Positions 7,416-16,256 are shown, counted from the first letter of the stretch. The stretch is 50,883 nucleotides of DNA from Faecalibacterium langellae (GCF_002549775.1 NZ_NMTR01000013.1:1-50883); one strand, 5' to 3'. Notes: generated by a model not told the origin, from the letters alone. Program-made: numbers and translations.

Positions 7416-8224
7416 GAGATATCACCATCGGCCAGCACTTCCCCGGCAACAGTCTGGTGCACCGGTTCGACCCGCGCCTGAAGCTGGTGCTGACCATCGT
7501 TTATATCGTGCTGCTGTTCGCAGCGTCCAACCCGCTGGGCCTGACCCTTTCCATCCTGTTCCTGGCCGCGATGTATACAGTGGCGAAAATTCCGCTCAAG
7601 ATGATCGGCAAGAGCCTGAAGCCCATCCTGCCCATCGTGATCTTTACAGCGGTGCTGAACCTGTTCTTTGTGTCGGGCGAGGGCGAACCGCTGGTGCACA
7701 TCTGGTTTCTGACCATTTACGCCGAGGGTGTGCGCTATGCTGTGCTGATGGCGGTGCGCGTCATGGCGCTGATCGCGGGCACCAGCCTGCTCACCTACAC
7801 CACCAGCCCCATCGTGCTGACGGACGCCATCGAGCAGCTGCTGAAGCCGCTGGGCAAACTGCACTTCCCGGTGCACGAGCTTGCCATGATGATGAGCATT
7901 GCCCTGCGTTTCATCCCCACCCTCATTGAGGAGACAGACAAGATCATGAACGCTCAGAAGGCCCGCGGTGCCCAGCTGGACACCGGCAAGATGACCGAGC
8001 GCGTCAAGGCGCTGGTGCCGGTGCTGATCCCGCTGTTCATCTCGGCCTTCCGCCGTGCCGACGAGCTGGCCATGGCCATGGAGTGCCGCTGCTACCGCGG
8101 CGGCGACGGCCGCACCCGGTTGAAAGTTTTGCGCTGCACGAAGCGGGATTATATTGACCTGGCTGTGTGCATCGCCTGCTTTGCGGTGATTTTGTCCTCC
8201 CGGCTGGTGTTCCCGAATTTTTAA
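7409..8224 (+). CDS. ecfT: ECF transporter membrane subunit EcfT
   Basis: EcfT is the membrane coupling protein that links the EcfA1/A2 ATPases to substrate-binding S subunits. The 271 residues begin PGNSLVHRFDPRLKL, typical of the family, and show several hydrophobic segments at about 25-60, 65-85, 100-130 and 250-265. Two coupling motifs appear as QKARGAQ and MECRCYRGG (usual form ARCYRG). It overlaps ecfA2. The order ecfA1-ecfA2-ecfT-truA is common in Firmicutes, where it usually follows ribosomal protein genes. Here it follows a methyltransferase. Confidence 0.93.
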   Translation: MLRDITIGQHFPGNSLVHRFDPRLKLVLTIVYIVLLFAASNPLGLTLSILFLAAMYTVAKIPLKMIGKSLKPILPIVIFTAVLNLFFVSGEGEPLVHIWFLTIYAEGVRYAVLMAVRVMALIAGTSLLTYTTSPIVLTDAIEQLLKPLGKLHFPVHELAMMMSIALRFIPTLIEETDKIMNAQKARGAQLDTGKMTERVKALVPVLIPLFISAFRRADELAMAMECRCYRGGDGRTRLKVLRCTKRDYIDLAVCIACFAVILSSRLVFPNF

Positions 8225-8248
8225 GGAACGGGGGGACGCTCCGCTGGG

Positions 8249-8415
8249 CCAGAGGACAAGAGGGGCGTTTCGACGCGCCCCTCTCATCCTCTGGACTCCA
8301 CTTACCCCTGACGAGTTAAGGGCTGCACGCCCTTAACAATCCCAAAGCAGAAGTCAAACCACAAAAAGCTAGCGCTGCGCCAGTCGGCGCTATCGCTTTA
8401 ACGCTTTTTGTGGTT
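8249..8415 (+). repeat. Three stacked perfect hairpins between ecfT and truA
   Basis: The gap holds three inverted repeats in a row. CCAGAGGA...TCCTCTGG (8249-8294) has an inner AGAGGGGCG/CGCCCCTCT stem. GTTAAGGGC-TGCAC-GCCCTTAAC is 8315-8337. A 13-base perfect arm AACCACAAAAAGC...GCTTTTTGTGGTT is 8357-8415. The last resembles a terminator and may separate ecfT from truA. The first two serve no obvious purpose. Confidence 0.65.
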
Positions 8416-8460
8416 TTCCGATTTTGAACAAGACGAAACGGGAAAGTTGTAATTTCTTCG

Positions 8461-9261
8461 ATGAACTTTTTACTTACGTTAGCCTACGACGGCACGAACT
8501 ACTGCGGCTTTCAGGTGCAGCCCAACGGGCGCAGTGTGGCCGAGACCTTTCAGGACGGGCTGGAAGCCGTGCTGGGCACCCGGCCTGACATCAAGGGCTG
8601 CAGCCGCACCGACGCGGGCGTGCACGCGCTGGGCTTCCGGCTCAACTTCCACACCGACACCCGCATCCCGCCGGCAAAGCTGCCGCTGGCGCTGAACCAG
8701 CATCTGCCGCCGGATATCCGGGTGCTGGATGCGCAGGTGGTGCCGGAGGACTTCCATGCCCGGTATGCGGCCCACACCAAAACCTATTTATACCGCATCC
8801 ACAACCACCCCATTGATTCGCCCTTTGATGCGGCCTATTACACCCGTGTGCCGAAGCGGCTGAACGAAGCAAAGATGCAGCGGGCAGCGCAGCAGTTCGT
8901 GGGCAGGCACGATTTCCTGGCCCTGTGCGCGGCGGGGTCTTCGGCGGCGGCCCACGGCGACACGGTGCGCACCATCACCGACTGTCATGTCACCCGCAAA
9001 GGGGACGAAGTGGACATTGAGGTGACCGCCGACGGCTACCTGTACAACATGGTGCGCATCCTCGCGGGCACCTTGTGCGAAGCAGGTGCCGGCAGGCTGG
9101 ACCCGGCGGAAATTCCAGCCATCCTCGCCAGCCGCGACCGCAGCCGCGCCGGGCCCACTCTGCCCGCAAAGGGCCTGTTTTTGAAGTGTGTGGAATACGG
9201 GGCCGCGCCCTCTCAGCCGCCTTCGGCGGCAGCTCCCCCAGAGGGAGAGCCAAGAACCTGA
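8461..9261 (+). CDS. truA: tRNA pseudouridine synthase A
   Basis: TruA makes pseudouridine at positions 38-40 of the tRNA anticodon arm. The 266 residues start MNFLLTLAYDGTNYCGFQ. The catalytic aspartate is D51 in CSRTDAGVHA, and YLYNMVRILAGTL is the conserved C-terminal segment. The last 17 or so residues (from about 250, rich in Pro, Ala and Ser) are translated from a family A repeat and are not part of the fold. No good ribosome site is seen (GAAAG some 18 bases away). The start fits the family. Confidence 0.94.
   Translation: MNFLLTLAYDGTNYCGFQVQPNGRSVAETFQDGLEAVLGTRPDIKGCSRTDAGVHALGFRLNFHTDTRIPPAKLPLALNQHLPPDIRVLDAQVVPEDFHARYAAHTKTYLYRIHNHPIDSPFDAAYYTRVPKRLNEAKMQRAAQQFVGRHDFLALCAAGSSAAAHGDTVRTITDCHVTRKGDEVDIEVTADGYLYNMVRILAGTLCEAGAGRLDPAEIPAILASRDRSRAGPTLPAKGLFLKCVEYGAAPSQPPSAAAPPEGEPRT
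9208..9251 (+). repeat. Family A repeat, copy 4, inside the end of truA
   Basis: CCCTCTCA is followed by GCCGCC-TTC-GGCGGC and GCTCCCCC-AGA-GGGAGAGC. The truA reading frame runs through it and stops ten bases later, so the repeat supplies the tail of the protein. Confidence 0.7.
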
Positions 9262-9302
9262 CCGGAAGTGCCGGCCAGACCGGCACAAAGGAGAAAAAAC
9301 CT

Positions 9303-10532
9303 ATGAGCAAGATTCATCGCGGCGGCCGCTCGGCCGAGGGCGAGCCGCTTTCGGCCGGGCGGGTCGAATACCTCGAAGCCGCCCGTGCCCGCGCCCGGGC
9401 AAAGCACATCCGCCGCACGGTCATCATCGTGGCGGCGCTGACCATCGTCATCCTGTTCGCCACCGGCATGGTGGGGTCTTCCATCGCCCGGGCCAAGGAC
9501 CTGGTGGATTCGGTGCACATCGCACTGACCCCGGCTTCCGGCTGGCCGCAGCAGACCGGCATCACCGACCCGGACACCGTGGTGCCCATGTCCGGCAGTT
9601 TTGTGGAAAAGGGCGGCGACAGCTGTGCGGTCTACAGCCTGAGCGGCACCCGCCTGAACAGCATCCAGAGCGGCTACGCCCGCCCGGCCATCGCCGTGGG
9701 CAAAAACCGCTTCGTGCTGTACAACCGCTCCGGCAACGAGCTGCGGGTGGAGAGCCGCACCCAGAACCTCTACACCAAAACCATGGACAGCACCATCGCG
9801 CTGTGCGCCGTGGCGGACGCCGGGCAGGTGGCCGTGGTCACCGACAGCACGGACAGCGCCGCGAAGCTGACGGTGTATAACTCCGCCATGGAGCAGGCGC
9901 TGAGCTGGAACCTGACCAGCGAACAGGGCACGCCGCTGCGCATGGCCTTTTCGCCGGACAGCCGCCGCCTTGCGGTGGCGGCCGTGACGGCCACCGGCGG
10001 CCAGCTGGCCACGAACCTTTATGCGCTGCCCCTTTCCCAGGGAGACCCGGTGCAATTGGGCACCGAAGCCAGCGTGCCCCAGTGGATGGGCTGGATGTCC
10101 AACGGCTTTCTGCTGGTGCTCTATGAGAACCGTGCTGTGCTCTACAACACCACCGGCGGCAGCATCGGCGAGCGCGCCAGCTATGACTTTGGCGGTGCCA
10201 CCCTTGTGAGCGTGTCTGCCGGGAACAGCGGTGCGGCCCTGCTGCTGAGCAGCGGCCAGACCTGCACCGCCGTGCTGCTGGACGGGGAGCTTCAGGTGGG
10301 GTACAGCGGCAGCGTGCCTGCCGCCAACCACATCGTCCTTGCGCAGAACGACGGCTTCTACCTGCTGACCGACAGCACGGTGGAGCGGTTCGACCATGCG
10401 GGGCAGTTCCAGTGGAGCCAGACCCTTCCGGCCCGGCCACAGGCGCTGATCGAGGGCAAGCAGATCCTGGTGTTCACCGGCAACACGGTGCAGGCGGTCA
10501 CCCCGCCGGAGGAAGCTTCCAGCAGCCAGTGA
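9303..10532 (+). CDS. Membrane-anchored propeller protein, DUF5711-like
   Basis: The 409 residues consist of a basic cytoplasmic N terminus (about 1-38, rich in Arg and Ala), one membrane helix (about 39-61, TVIIVAALTIVILF) and a long outer domain. That domain is built of short beta repeats with turns such as SFVEKGGDSCAVYSLSG and FSPDSRRLAVAA, a propeller-like pattern. It resembles DUF5711 proteins of clostridia, and the function is unknown. ATG 9303 follows AAAGGAG. The reading frame stays open upstream through truA, but the helix and ribosome site decide this start. A CIRCE-like operator lies after the stop, before the next gene. Confidence 0.75.
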   Translation: MSKIHRGGRSAEGEPLSAGRVEYLEAARARARAKHIRRTVIIVAALTIVILFATGMVGSSIARAKDLVDSVHIALTPASGWPQQTGITDPDTVVPMSGSFVEKGGDSCAVYSLSGTRLNSIQSGYARPAIAVGKNRFVLYNRSGNELRVESRTQNLYTKTMDSTIALCAVADAGQVAVVTDSTDSAAKLTVYNSAMEQALSWNLTSEQGTPLRMAFSPDSRRLAVAAVTATGGQLATNLYALPLSQGDPVQLGTEASVPQWMGWMSNGFLLVLYENRAVLYNTTGGSIGERASYDFGGATLVSVSAGNSGAALLLSSGQTCTAVLLDGELQVGYSGSVPAANHIVLAQNDGFYLLTDSTVERFDHAGQFQWSQTLPARPQALIEGKQILVFTGNTVQAVTPPEEASSSQ

Positions 10533-10563
10533 GCTGCTTTTTGAGGGGGAAATCGCGCACGTT

Positions 10564-10590
10564 TTAGCACTCCTGCGGCGAGAATGATAA
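10564..10590 (+). promoter_or_regulatory. CIRCE-like HrcA operator
   Basis: TTAGCACTC (10564-10572), nine bases, then GAATGATAA (10582-10590). The CIRCE consensus is TTAGCACTC-N9-GAGTGCTAA. The left arm is perfect, the right arm matches seven of nine, and the spacing is exact. It lies 21 bases before the CvpA-like gene and heads the operon that contains the Clp ATPase, so HrcA heat-shock control is a reasonable inference. Confidence 0.65.
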
Positions 10591-10611
10591 AAATTACAGG
10601 GAAAACAAGGT

Positions 10612-11307
10612 ATGTTCAAGAATCCGTCATTTCTTTTTGATATCATATGTACGGCAGCCTGGATCATCCTGATGATCCGCTATGCGCACAAGGGCTTTCT
10701 TTCGTCCATGGTGCAGCTGGTGGGCAATCTGATCAGTCTGCTGGGTGCCCGGCAGCTGTCCACAGCCTGCGCGGGCTGGGTGTTCGAGCACATGCTGGCC
10801 GGAGGGTTCCGCACCCAGATCGCGGCCAGCCTTTCCGCCGGAGGTGTCGTGGACCTGACCGGCATTGCGGAAAAGTATGCGGGCTTCCTGCCTGCTTCTT
10901 TCCGCGCTTCCATCGTGGCAGCCTGCGAGCGCTCCATTGGCGCTGTGCTGGCGGACAACGCCGTGGTGCTGGCCGATACCATCGTGGAAAACGTGCTGCA
11001 GCCGCTGCTCACACCGGTGATCACGCTGGTGCTGTTCTTCTTGTTCTACGCGCTTTTGCGTCTGCTGGTCAGTATGCTGGTCACGGTGCTGGGCCTTGTG
11101 AACAAGCTGCCGGTCATCGGCACGATGAACCGCGCCCTGGGTTGGATCGTGGGCGGCGGCACGGCACTGCTGGACATCTATCTGGTGCTGTGCGTGCTGT
11201 GGGGCATCATCGTCGTCACCGGCGGCAACCTGAATGTGCTCAACGACACGGTGATGAGCACCAGCCTTTACTATAAAGTGTTTAATCTGTTCAACCCGTT
11301 CCTGTAA
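10612..11307 (+). CDS. CvpA family membrane protein
   Basis: The 231 residues are an integral membrane protein with hydrophobic segments at about 8-23, 28-45, 125-160 and 175-205. The layout (short helices, GFLSSMVQLVGNLISL near the start, a long loop, and a C-terminal hairpin with GWIVGGGTALLDIYLVLCVLWG) fits the colicin V production (CvpA) family. CvpA proteins in Gram-positives have no settled biochemical role. The gene starts 21 bases after the CIRCE-like operator and ends 29 bases before the Clp ATPase, so both are probably stress-induced together. No strong ribosome site is seen (AGGGAAAACAAGGT). Confidence 0.72.
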   Translation: MFKNPSFLFDIICTAAWIILMIRYAHKGFLSSMVQLVGNLISLLGARQLSTACAGWVFEHMLAGGFRTQIAASLSAGGVVDLTGIAEKYAGFLPASFRASIVAACERSIGAVLADNAVVLADTIVENVLQPLLTPVITLVLFFLFYALLRLLVSMLVTVLGLVNKLPVIGTMNRALGWIVGGGTALLDIYLVLCVLWGIIVVTGGNLNVLNDTVMSTSLYYKVFNLFNPFL

Positions 11308-11336
11308 GACGGCGGGCAGAGCAGTAAGGAGGGACT

Positions 11337-13646
11337 ATGGTCTGTATTCGATGCCAGAAACGGCCGGCGATCATTTTCATCCAGCGGATGGACAATGGTC
11401 AGATGAAGCAGGAGGGGTACTGTCTGCACTGTGCCCGGGAGCTGCACATCAAGCCGGTGGATGATCTGATGAAGCAATTCGGCATGTCGGATCAGGATCT
11501 TGACAACATGGAGAACCGCATGGAAAGCATGATGGAAGAACTGGGTGACGCAAACCCGCTCTCCATGATGATGAACATGGCAAATGGCGGCGAGGACGCC
11601 GACCCGGACGGCATGGACGAAGATCTTGTTCCCGGCAGCAATGCCACCTTCCCGCTGGGGTTCACCAGCAGCGAGAAAAAGGACGGCGACAAAAAAGCCG
11701 ACCGCAAGAACGGCAAAAAGCCGCCCAAGCGCAAATTCCTGGACACCTATTGCGAGAACCTGACCCGCAAGGCCCGGGAAGGCAAGCTGGACGATATCAT
11801 TGGCCGCGACCGCGAAATTTACCGCACGATTCAAATTCTGAGCCGCCGACAGAAGAATAACCCCTGCCTGATCGGCGAGGCAGGCGTGGGCAAGACGGCC
11901 ATCGCCGAGGGCATTGCCGAGCGCATTGCCAAGGGGCAGGTGCCCATCGGTTTGAAAGATAAGGAAATTTATCTGCTGGACCTCACCAGCCTTGTGGCGG
12001 GCACCCAGTTTCGCGGCCAGTTCGAGCAGCGGGTCAAGGGCCTGCTGAGCGAGGTGAAGGCGGCCGGTAATGTCATCCTGTTCATTGATGAAATCCACAC
12101 CATCACCTCGGCCGGTGAGAGCGAAGGTGCCATGAACGCGGGCAACATCCTGAAGCCCGCGCTTTCCCGCGGGGAGATCCAGGTCATTGGTGCCACCACC
12201 TTCAACGAGTACCGCAAGTACATCGAGAAGGATCAGGCACTGGAGCGCCGCTTCCAGCCCGTGCGGGTGGAGGAACCCAGCGTGGCCGATACCATCGCTG
12301 TGATGAACGGCATCAAGCGCTACTACGAGCAGCACCACCATGTGCAGGTGCCTGCCGATGTGCTCAGCGCCACCGTCACCCTGAGCGAGCGCTATATCAC
12401 CGACCGCTACCTGCCGGATAAGGCCATCGACCTGCTGGACGAGGCCTGCGCCTGCTGCAATCTGGCCCACCCGGTCATTTCCGAATACCTCGGGATGCAG
12501 AAGGAACTGGACGCTCTCAGGCAGGAAGAAGCCGACATGGAGAATGCGGACGTCAACGAGCCCATTGACTACGAGCGCGTGGCCGAGCGCAAGACCCGCA
12601 TCGCCAAGCTGGAAGCCGACCTGCCCGCCAAGCAGGCCGCTGCCAGCGAGATTCAGGTGACCATGGACGATGTGGCCAAGGTCATCGAGCTGTGGACCGG
12701 CATCCCGGCGGTGAAGATCCGCGAGACCGAGTTCGCAAAGCTGGCAAATCTGGAAGGCGAGCTGAAAAAGAAGATCATCGGCCAGGACGAAGCCGTGCAT
12801 CTGGTGGCGCAGGCCATCAAGCGCAGCCGTGCCGACCTCTCCGGCCGCCGCCGCCCGGCCAGCTTCATCTTTGTGGGCCCCACCGGCGTGGGCAAGACCG
12901 AACTGGTCAAGCAGCTGGCAAACCAGCTGTTCGACGGCCCGGACCCGCTCATCCGGCTGGACATGAGCGAGTATATGGAAAAATACGCAGTGTCCCGCAT
13001 GATCGGTTCGCCTCCGGGCTATGTGGGCTACGAGGAAGCCGGTCAGCTCACCGAGAAGGTCCGCCGCCGCCCCTACAGCGTGGTGCTGTTTGACGAGATC
13101 GAGAAGGCTCACCCCGATGTGATGAACATCCTGCTGCAGATTTTGGACGAAGGCAAGATCAACGATGCGCAGGGCCGCACCGTGGACTTCTCCAACACGG
13201 TCATCTGCATGACCTCCAACGCGGGCAGCAGCGACCAAACCACCGGCGGCCTCGGCTTCAACAAGAGCGAGGAGCAGCGCAGCGAGGAAAAGACCCGCAA
13301 GGCGCTGGCCCAGTTCCTGCGGCCGGAGTTCCTTGGCCGCGTGGATGAAGTCATTGCCTTCAAGCCGCTCAGCGAGGAAACGCTGCAGGGCATCGCGGCC
13401 CTGATGCTGGACGAATACAAGTCCGGCATGGACGCTAAGGGCATTGCCTATAGCTACACCCCGGCGGCCCTCAAGGCACTGGTGAAAAAGAGCCAGGGCG
13501 GCAAGTTTGGTGCCCGTGACCTGCGCCGGGTCATCCGCAAGGCTGTGGAGGACCCCGCCGCCGAGCGCCTGATCGACGGCACCCTTGCTTCCGGCAGCAC
13601 CCTTGTGGTGGATGCCGATGAAAACGGCGAAGTCGTGCTGAAATAA
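11337..13646 (+). CDS. clpE: Clp ATPase with zinc-ribbon N terminus (ClpE-like)
   Basis: This is a AAA+ unfoldase that probably feeds proteins to ClpP or disaggregates them under stress. A four-cysteine zinc ribbon (C3, C6, C29, C32) replaces the usual Clp N domain, as in ClpE. AAA1 has Walker A GEAGVGKT at about 179-186 and [10 protein letters not shown] middle segment (about 400-435) resembles a UVR coiled coil. AAA2 has GPTGVGKTE at about 514 and [10 protein letters not shown]. The loop LGF at 639-641 is the usual ClpP contact. The 769 residues look complete. GAGGGA precedes the ATG. It follows the CIRCE-like operator and the CvpA gene. The symbol is by domain plan only. Confidence 0.85.
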   Translation: MVCIRCQKRPAIIFIQRMDNGQMKQEGYCLHCARELHIKPVDDLMKQFGMSDQDLDNMENRMESMMEELGDANPLSMMMNMANGGEDADPDGMDEDLVPGSNATFPLGFTSSEKKDGDKKADRKNGKKPPKRKFLDTYCENLTRKAREGKLDDIIGRDREIYRTIQILSRRQKNNPCLIGEAGVGKTAIAEGIAERIAKGQVPIGLKDKEIYLLDLTSLVAGTQFRGQFEQRVKGLLSEVKAAGNVILFIDEIHTITSAGESEGAMNAGNILKPALSRGEIQVIGATTFNEYRKYIEKDQALERRFQPVRVEEPSVADTIAVMNGIKRYYEQHHHVQVPADVLSATVTLSERYITDRYLPDKAIDLLDEACACCNLAHPVISEYLGMQKELDALRQEEADMENADVNEPIDYERVAERKTRIAKLEADLPAKQAAASEIQVTMDDVAKVIELWTGIPAVKIRETEFAKLANLEGELKKKIIGQDEAVHLVAQAIKRSRADLSGRRRPASFIFVGPTGVGKTELVKQLANQLFDGPDPLIRLDMSEYMEKYAVSRMIGSPPGYVGYEEAGQLTEKVRRRPYSVVLFDEIEKAHPDVMNILLQILDEGKINDAQGRTVDFSNTVICMTSNAGSSDQTTGGLGFNKSEEQRSEEKTRKALAQFLRPEFLGRVDEVIAFKPLSEETLQGIAALMLDEYKSGMDAKGIAYSYTPAALKALVKKSQGGKFGARDLRRVIRKAVEDPAAERLIDGTLASGSTLVVDADENGEVVLK

Positions 13647-13656
13647 TCATAACCGC

Positions 13657-13692
13657 AAAGCACCCCGGCTGAAAACAGCTGGGGTGCTTTTT
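13657..13692 (+). terminator. Terminator of the cvpA-clp operon
   Basis: AAAGCACCCC with GCTG (13657-13671) pairs with CAGC and GGGGTGCTTT (13676-13690) around AAAA. A T-run follows. Confidence 0.85.
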
Positions 13693-13724
13693 GTCTGCTC
13701 ATAAAAACTTTTTGTAATATATAC

Positions 13725-13753
13725 TTGACATTTAGAATGGTAAATGCTACTAT
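13725..13753 (+). promoter_or_regulatory. Promoter and likely operator of the XRE regulator
   Basis: TTGACA (13725-13730), a 17-base spacer, then TACTAT (13748-13753). The inverted repeat CATTTA-N6-TAAATG (13729-13746) fills the spacer, the right place for a repressor to block RNA polymerase. Autoregulation by the XRE protein encoded downstream is inference. Confidence 0.75.
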
Positions 13754-13803
13754 ATGTCCAGAGGATAAAACAAATGCCGACCCGGCAGGAAAGGAGCGTA
13801 TCA

Positions 13804-14001
13804 ATGCCGAAGAACCTGAAATTAAAGGTCGCCCGTGCGGAAAAGGACATGACGCAAGGCGCGCTTGCCGAGGCGGCAGGGGTTTCGCGCCAGACTATCA
13901 ACGCCATTGAAAAAGGGGAGTACAACCCCACCATCAACCTTTGCCGCAGTATCTGTAAAATTCTGGATAAGACATTGGATGAACTGTTCTGGGAGGAATG
14001 A
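13804..14001 (+). CDS. Small XRE-family transcriptional regulator
   Basis: The 65 residues are almost entirely a helix-turn-helix domain (LKVARAEKDMTQGALAEAAGVSRQTINAIEKGEYNP), of the short type that ends DKTLDELFWEE. Such proteins often sit before a membrane protein of the same operon. The start at 13804 follows GAAAGGAG by six bases. An earlier in-frame ATG at 13744 lies inside the promoter. It ends 3 bases before the next gene. Base composition is a little less GC-rich than the neighbours. Target genes other than its own operon are unknown. Confidence 0.9.
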   Translation: MPKNLKLKVARAEKDMTQGALAEAAGVSRQTINAIEKGEYNPTINLCRSICKILDKTLDELFWEE

Positions 14002-14004
14002 GTT

Positions 14005-14448
14005 ATGAAATTTTCACTATATAGCAAGAAAAACCAGTTGGACGAGATGCAGGAGCAGACCATGCGCAAAATTGAAAGCCATGGCTTCTGGCTGCTATGG
14101 GGCAGCCTTCTGGCGGCGTGGATCGTGCAGACGGTGTTCGGGGCTGCGGACAAGGCCGCCGGAGAGTGGGTCGTATTCATGATCGGCTGCATCTATACGG
14201 GTGTCGCGTGTCTGCGCAATGGTCTGTGGGATCGCCACTTTTCGGATACGCCCCCGGCCAATGCCGTGTGGTCTCTGGTGGCTGCGGTGGCGGTTACGCT
14301 GATCATCGGGTTTTCCCGTGGATACTGGGTCGGTGCCGCTTTTACCGGTGTTTTTACCGGCATCCTGTGCTTTGCATTGCTGCAGCTGTGCGCCGCATTG
14401 ACACGCAAACGGCGCGAACATCTGGATGACCCGAAGGACGGAGAATAA
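14005..14448 (+). CDS. Small four-helix membrane protein, DUF6773-like
   Basis: The 147 residues begin with a charged stretch (KKNQLDEMQEQTMRKIESHG), then show about four membrane helices (roughly 28-45, 54-70, 87-103, 108-130) and a basic tail. The plan resembles DUF6773 proteins, which are usually paired with a small XRE regulator, as here. The function is unknown. It starts three bases after the regulator, with GGGAGGAATGAGTT overlapping that gene's stop, so the two are translationally coupled. Confidence 0.75.
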   Translation: MKFSLYSKKNQLDEMQEQTMRKIESHGFWLLWGSLLAAWIVQTVFGAADKAAGEWVVFMIGCIYTGVACLRNGLWDRHFSDTPPANAVWSLVAAVAVTLIIGFSRGYWVGAAFTGVFTGILCFALLQLCAALTRKRREHLDDPKDGE

Positions 14449-14454
14449 TATTAT

Positions 14455-14498
14455 AAAAAGGGGCTGCTGCACATCATTTGATGCAGCAGCCCCTTTTT
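14455..14498 (+). terminator. Terminator of the XRE operon
   Basis: AAAAAGGGGCTGCTGCA pairs with TGCAGCAGCCCCTTTTT around a ten-base loop. The symmetric A and T runs allow it to work in both directions. Confidence 0.9.
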
Positions 14499-14524
14499 GC
14501 ATGGGTGCATGATATTATCCCGCA

Positions 14525-14553
14525 TTGACAAATCTGCGCAGAATCAGTACAAT
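14525..14553 (+). promoter_or_regulatory. Promoter of gltX
   Basis: TTGACA (14525-14530), a 17-base spacer, then TACAAT (14548-14553). The leader is only about 45 bases, too short for a T-box. Confidence 0.85.
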
Positions 14554-14606
14554 AAAACATAGCTATCCGCAAATTTTTTTGCATGAGAATAAAGGAGCGT
14601 TTTTCT

Positions 14607-16070
14607 ATGCCGAGCAATAAAGTCCGCACCCGTTTTGCACCCTCGCCCACGGGTTATATGCACGTTGGCAACCTGCGTACTGCCCTGTACACCTACCTGA
14701 TGGCAAAGCACGAGGACGGCACCTTCATCCTGCGCATCGAGGATACCGACCAGGGCCGCTATGTGGAAGGCGCTGTGGATGTCATTTACAACACCCTGCG
14801 GGAGACCGGCCTGCTGTGGGACGAAGGCCCGGATGTGGGCGGTCCGGTTGGCCCCTACGTGCAGAGCGAGCGCATGGGCATGTTCAAGCAGTACGCTGAG
14901 CAGCTGGTGGCCGAGGGCAAGGCCTATTACTGCTTCTGCACCGAGGAACGTCTGGAAGCTTTGCACGCCGAGCAGCGCGCCAATGGCGAGATGACCCACT
15001 ACGACGGCTGCTGCCGCGACCTGCCCAAGGAGGAAGTGGAAAAGCGTCTGGCAGCAGGCGAGCCCTATGTCATCCGCCAGAAGATCCCCAAAGAGGGCGT
15101 GACCGGCTTCGACGATGTGGTGTACGGCCACATTGAGGTGAACAACAGCGAGATGGACGACCAGATCCTCATCAAGACCGACGGGATGCCCACCTATAAC
15201 TTCGCCAACGTGGTGGACGACCACCTGATGGGCATTACCCACGTCATCCGCGGCAGCGAGTATCTGTCCTCCACCCCCAAGTACAACCTGCTGTATCAGG
15301 CCTTCGGCTGGGACATCCCCACCTATATCCACTGCCCGCCGGTCATGAAGGACGCCCAGAACAAGCTCTCGAAGCGCAACGGCGACGCCAGCTATCAGGA
15401 CCTGGTGGCCAAGGGTTACCTGAGCGATGCCGTGATGAACTACATCTGCCTGCTGGGCTGGAGCCCCAAGGGTGAGTACGCCGAGCAGGAAATCTTCAGC
15501 CTGGACGAGCTGGTGAAGATCTGGTCCCCGGACGGCATCTCCAAGTCTCCGGCCATCTTCGACCCCCTCAAGCTGCGGGCCATCAACGCGGAGTATATCC
15601 GCCGCCTGTCTCCCGAGGAGTTCCAGAAGAAGGCAGAGCCCTGGATCGACCAGGCCGTGCACACTCCCATCAACAAGAAGCTGCTGTGCGCGAACCTGCA
15701 GCCCCGGTGCGAAGTGCTGGGTGAAATTCCCGAACAGCTGGATTTCTTTGACGCCATGCCGGACTACGACGTGAGCCTGTACGCCAACAAGAAGCAGAAG
15801 ACCACGCCTGAAACTGCGAAGGAAGCGCTGGAAGCCCTGCTGCCTGTGCTGGAAAATGCAGACTTTGATAATCGTGACGCCGTGTTCGATGCCTGCAAGG
15901 CCAAGGCCGAAGAACTGGGCAAGAAGAACGGCTGGCTGCTCTACCCGCTGGGCATTGCCCTCTCCGGCAAGCAGCGCACCCCCGGCGGCGGCACCGACCT
16001 CGCCTGCATGATGGGCCGCGAGAAGACCCTGGAGCGCGTGCAGGATGCCCTTGCAAAGCTGAACGGTTAA
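14607..16070 (+). CDS. gltX: Glutamyl-tRNA synthetase
   Basis: GltX charges tRNA-Glu. In many Firmicutes it also misacylates tRNA-Gln for the amidotransferase route. The class I signatures are clear: PSPTGYMHVGNLRTALY (HIGH motif as HVGN) near the start and NKLSKRNGD (KMSKS motif). The 487 residues match the family, and the C-terminal anticodon domain is complete. The start at 14607 follows AAAGGAG by nine bases. An in-frame ATG at 14583 would put the ribosome site inside the gene. It has its own promoter and terminator. Confidence 0.96.
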   Translation: MPSNKVRTRFAPSPTGYMHVGNLRTALYTYLMAKHEDGTFILRIEDTDQGRYVEGAVDVIYNTLRETGLLWDEGPDVGGPVGPYVQSERMGMFKQYAEQLVAEGKAYYCFCTEERLEALHAEQRANGEMTHYDGCCRDLPKEEVEKRLAAGEPYVIRQKIPKEGVTGFDDVVYGHIEVNNSEMDDQILIKTDGMPTYNFANVVDDHLMGITHVIRGSEYLSSTPKYNLLYQAFGWDIPTYIHCPPVMKDAQNKLSKRNGDASYQDLVAKGYLSDAVMNYICLLGWSPKGEYAEQEIFSLDELVKIWSPDGISKSPAIFDPLKLRAINAEYIRRLSPEEFQKKAEPWIDQAVHTPINKKLLCANLQPRCEVLGEIPEQLDFFDAMPDYDVSLYANKKQKTTPETAKEALEALLPVLENADFDNRDAVFDACKAKAEELGKKNGWLLYPLGIALSGKQRTPGGGTDLACMMGREKTLERVQDALAKLNG

Positions 16071-16088
16071 GTTTTACAAAATCCCCCC

Positions 16089-16126
16089 AAAGCCCTGCGG
16101 CAAAATGACAGCCGCAGGGCTTTTTT
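16089..16126 (+). terminator. Terminator of gltX
   Basis: AAGCCCTGCGGC pairs with GCCGCAGGGCTT around nine bases and is followed by TTTTTT. Confidence 0.9.
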
Positions 16127-16181
16127 GCGTCTTTGGGCCGGTTTGCGGGGGTTCTGCGCACCGCGCCAAAAAACGCCGCTG

Positions 16182-16249
16182 CCCCGCGCTACAGTATATG
16201 CAGAAAGCGCGGGGAACAGAACCACAGAATGCCCCGCCGGAAAGCGGGG
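16182..16249 (+). promoter_or_regulatory. Two leader hairpins before the spoIIE-like gene
   Basis: CCCCGCGCT pairs with AGCGCGGGG (16182-16214), a perfect nine-base stem. A second hairpin CCCCGC-CGGAAA-GCGGGG (16232-16249) holds most of the ribosome site GGGGAG of the next gene, whose ATG is at 16257. Translation may depend on opening this stem. No clear promoter was found in the gap. Confidence 0.5.
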
Positions 16250-16256
16250 AGTAAAG

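Noticed and set aside
8315-8337. Possible integron attC-like site (GTTAAGG...CCTTAAC)
   Set aside because: The core does not fit GTTRRRY, and no second core pair or integrase is present.
14554-14606. T-box riboswitch before gltX
   Set aside because: The leader is only about 45 bases and has neither the T-box word nor a terminator.
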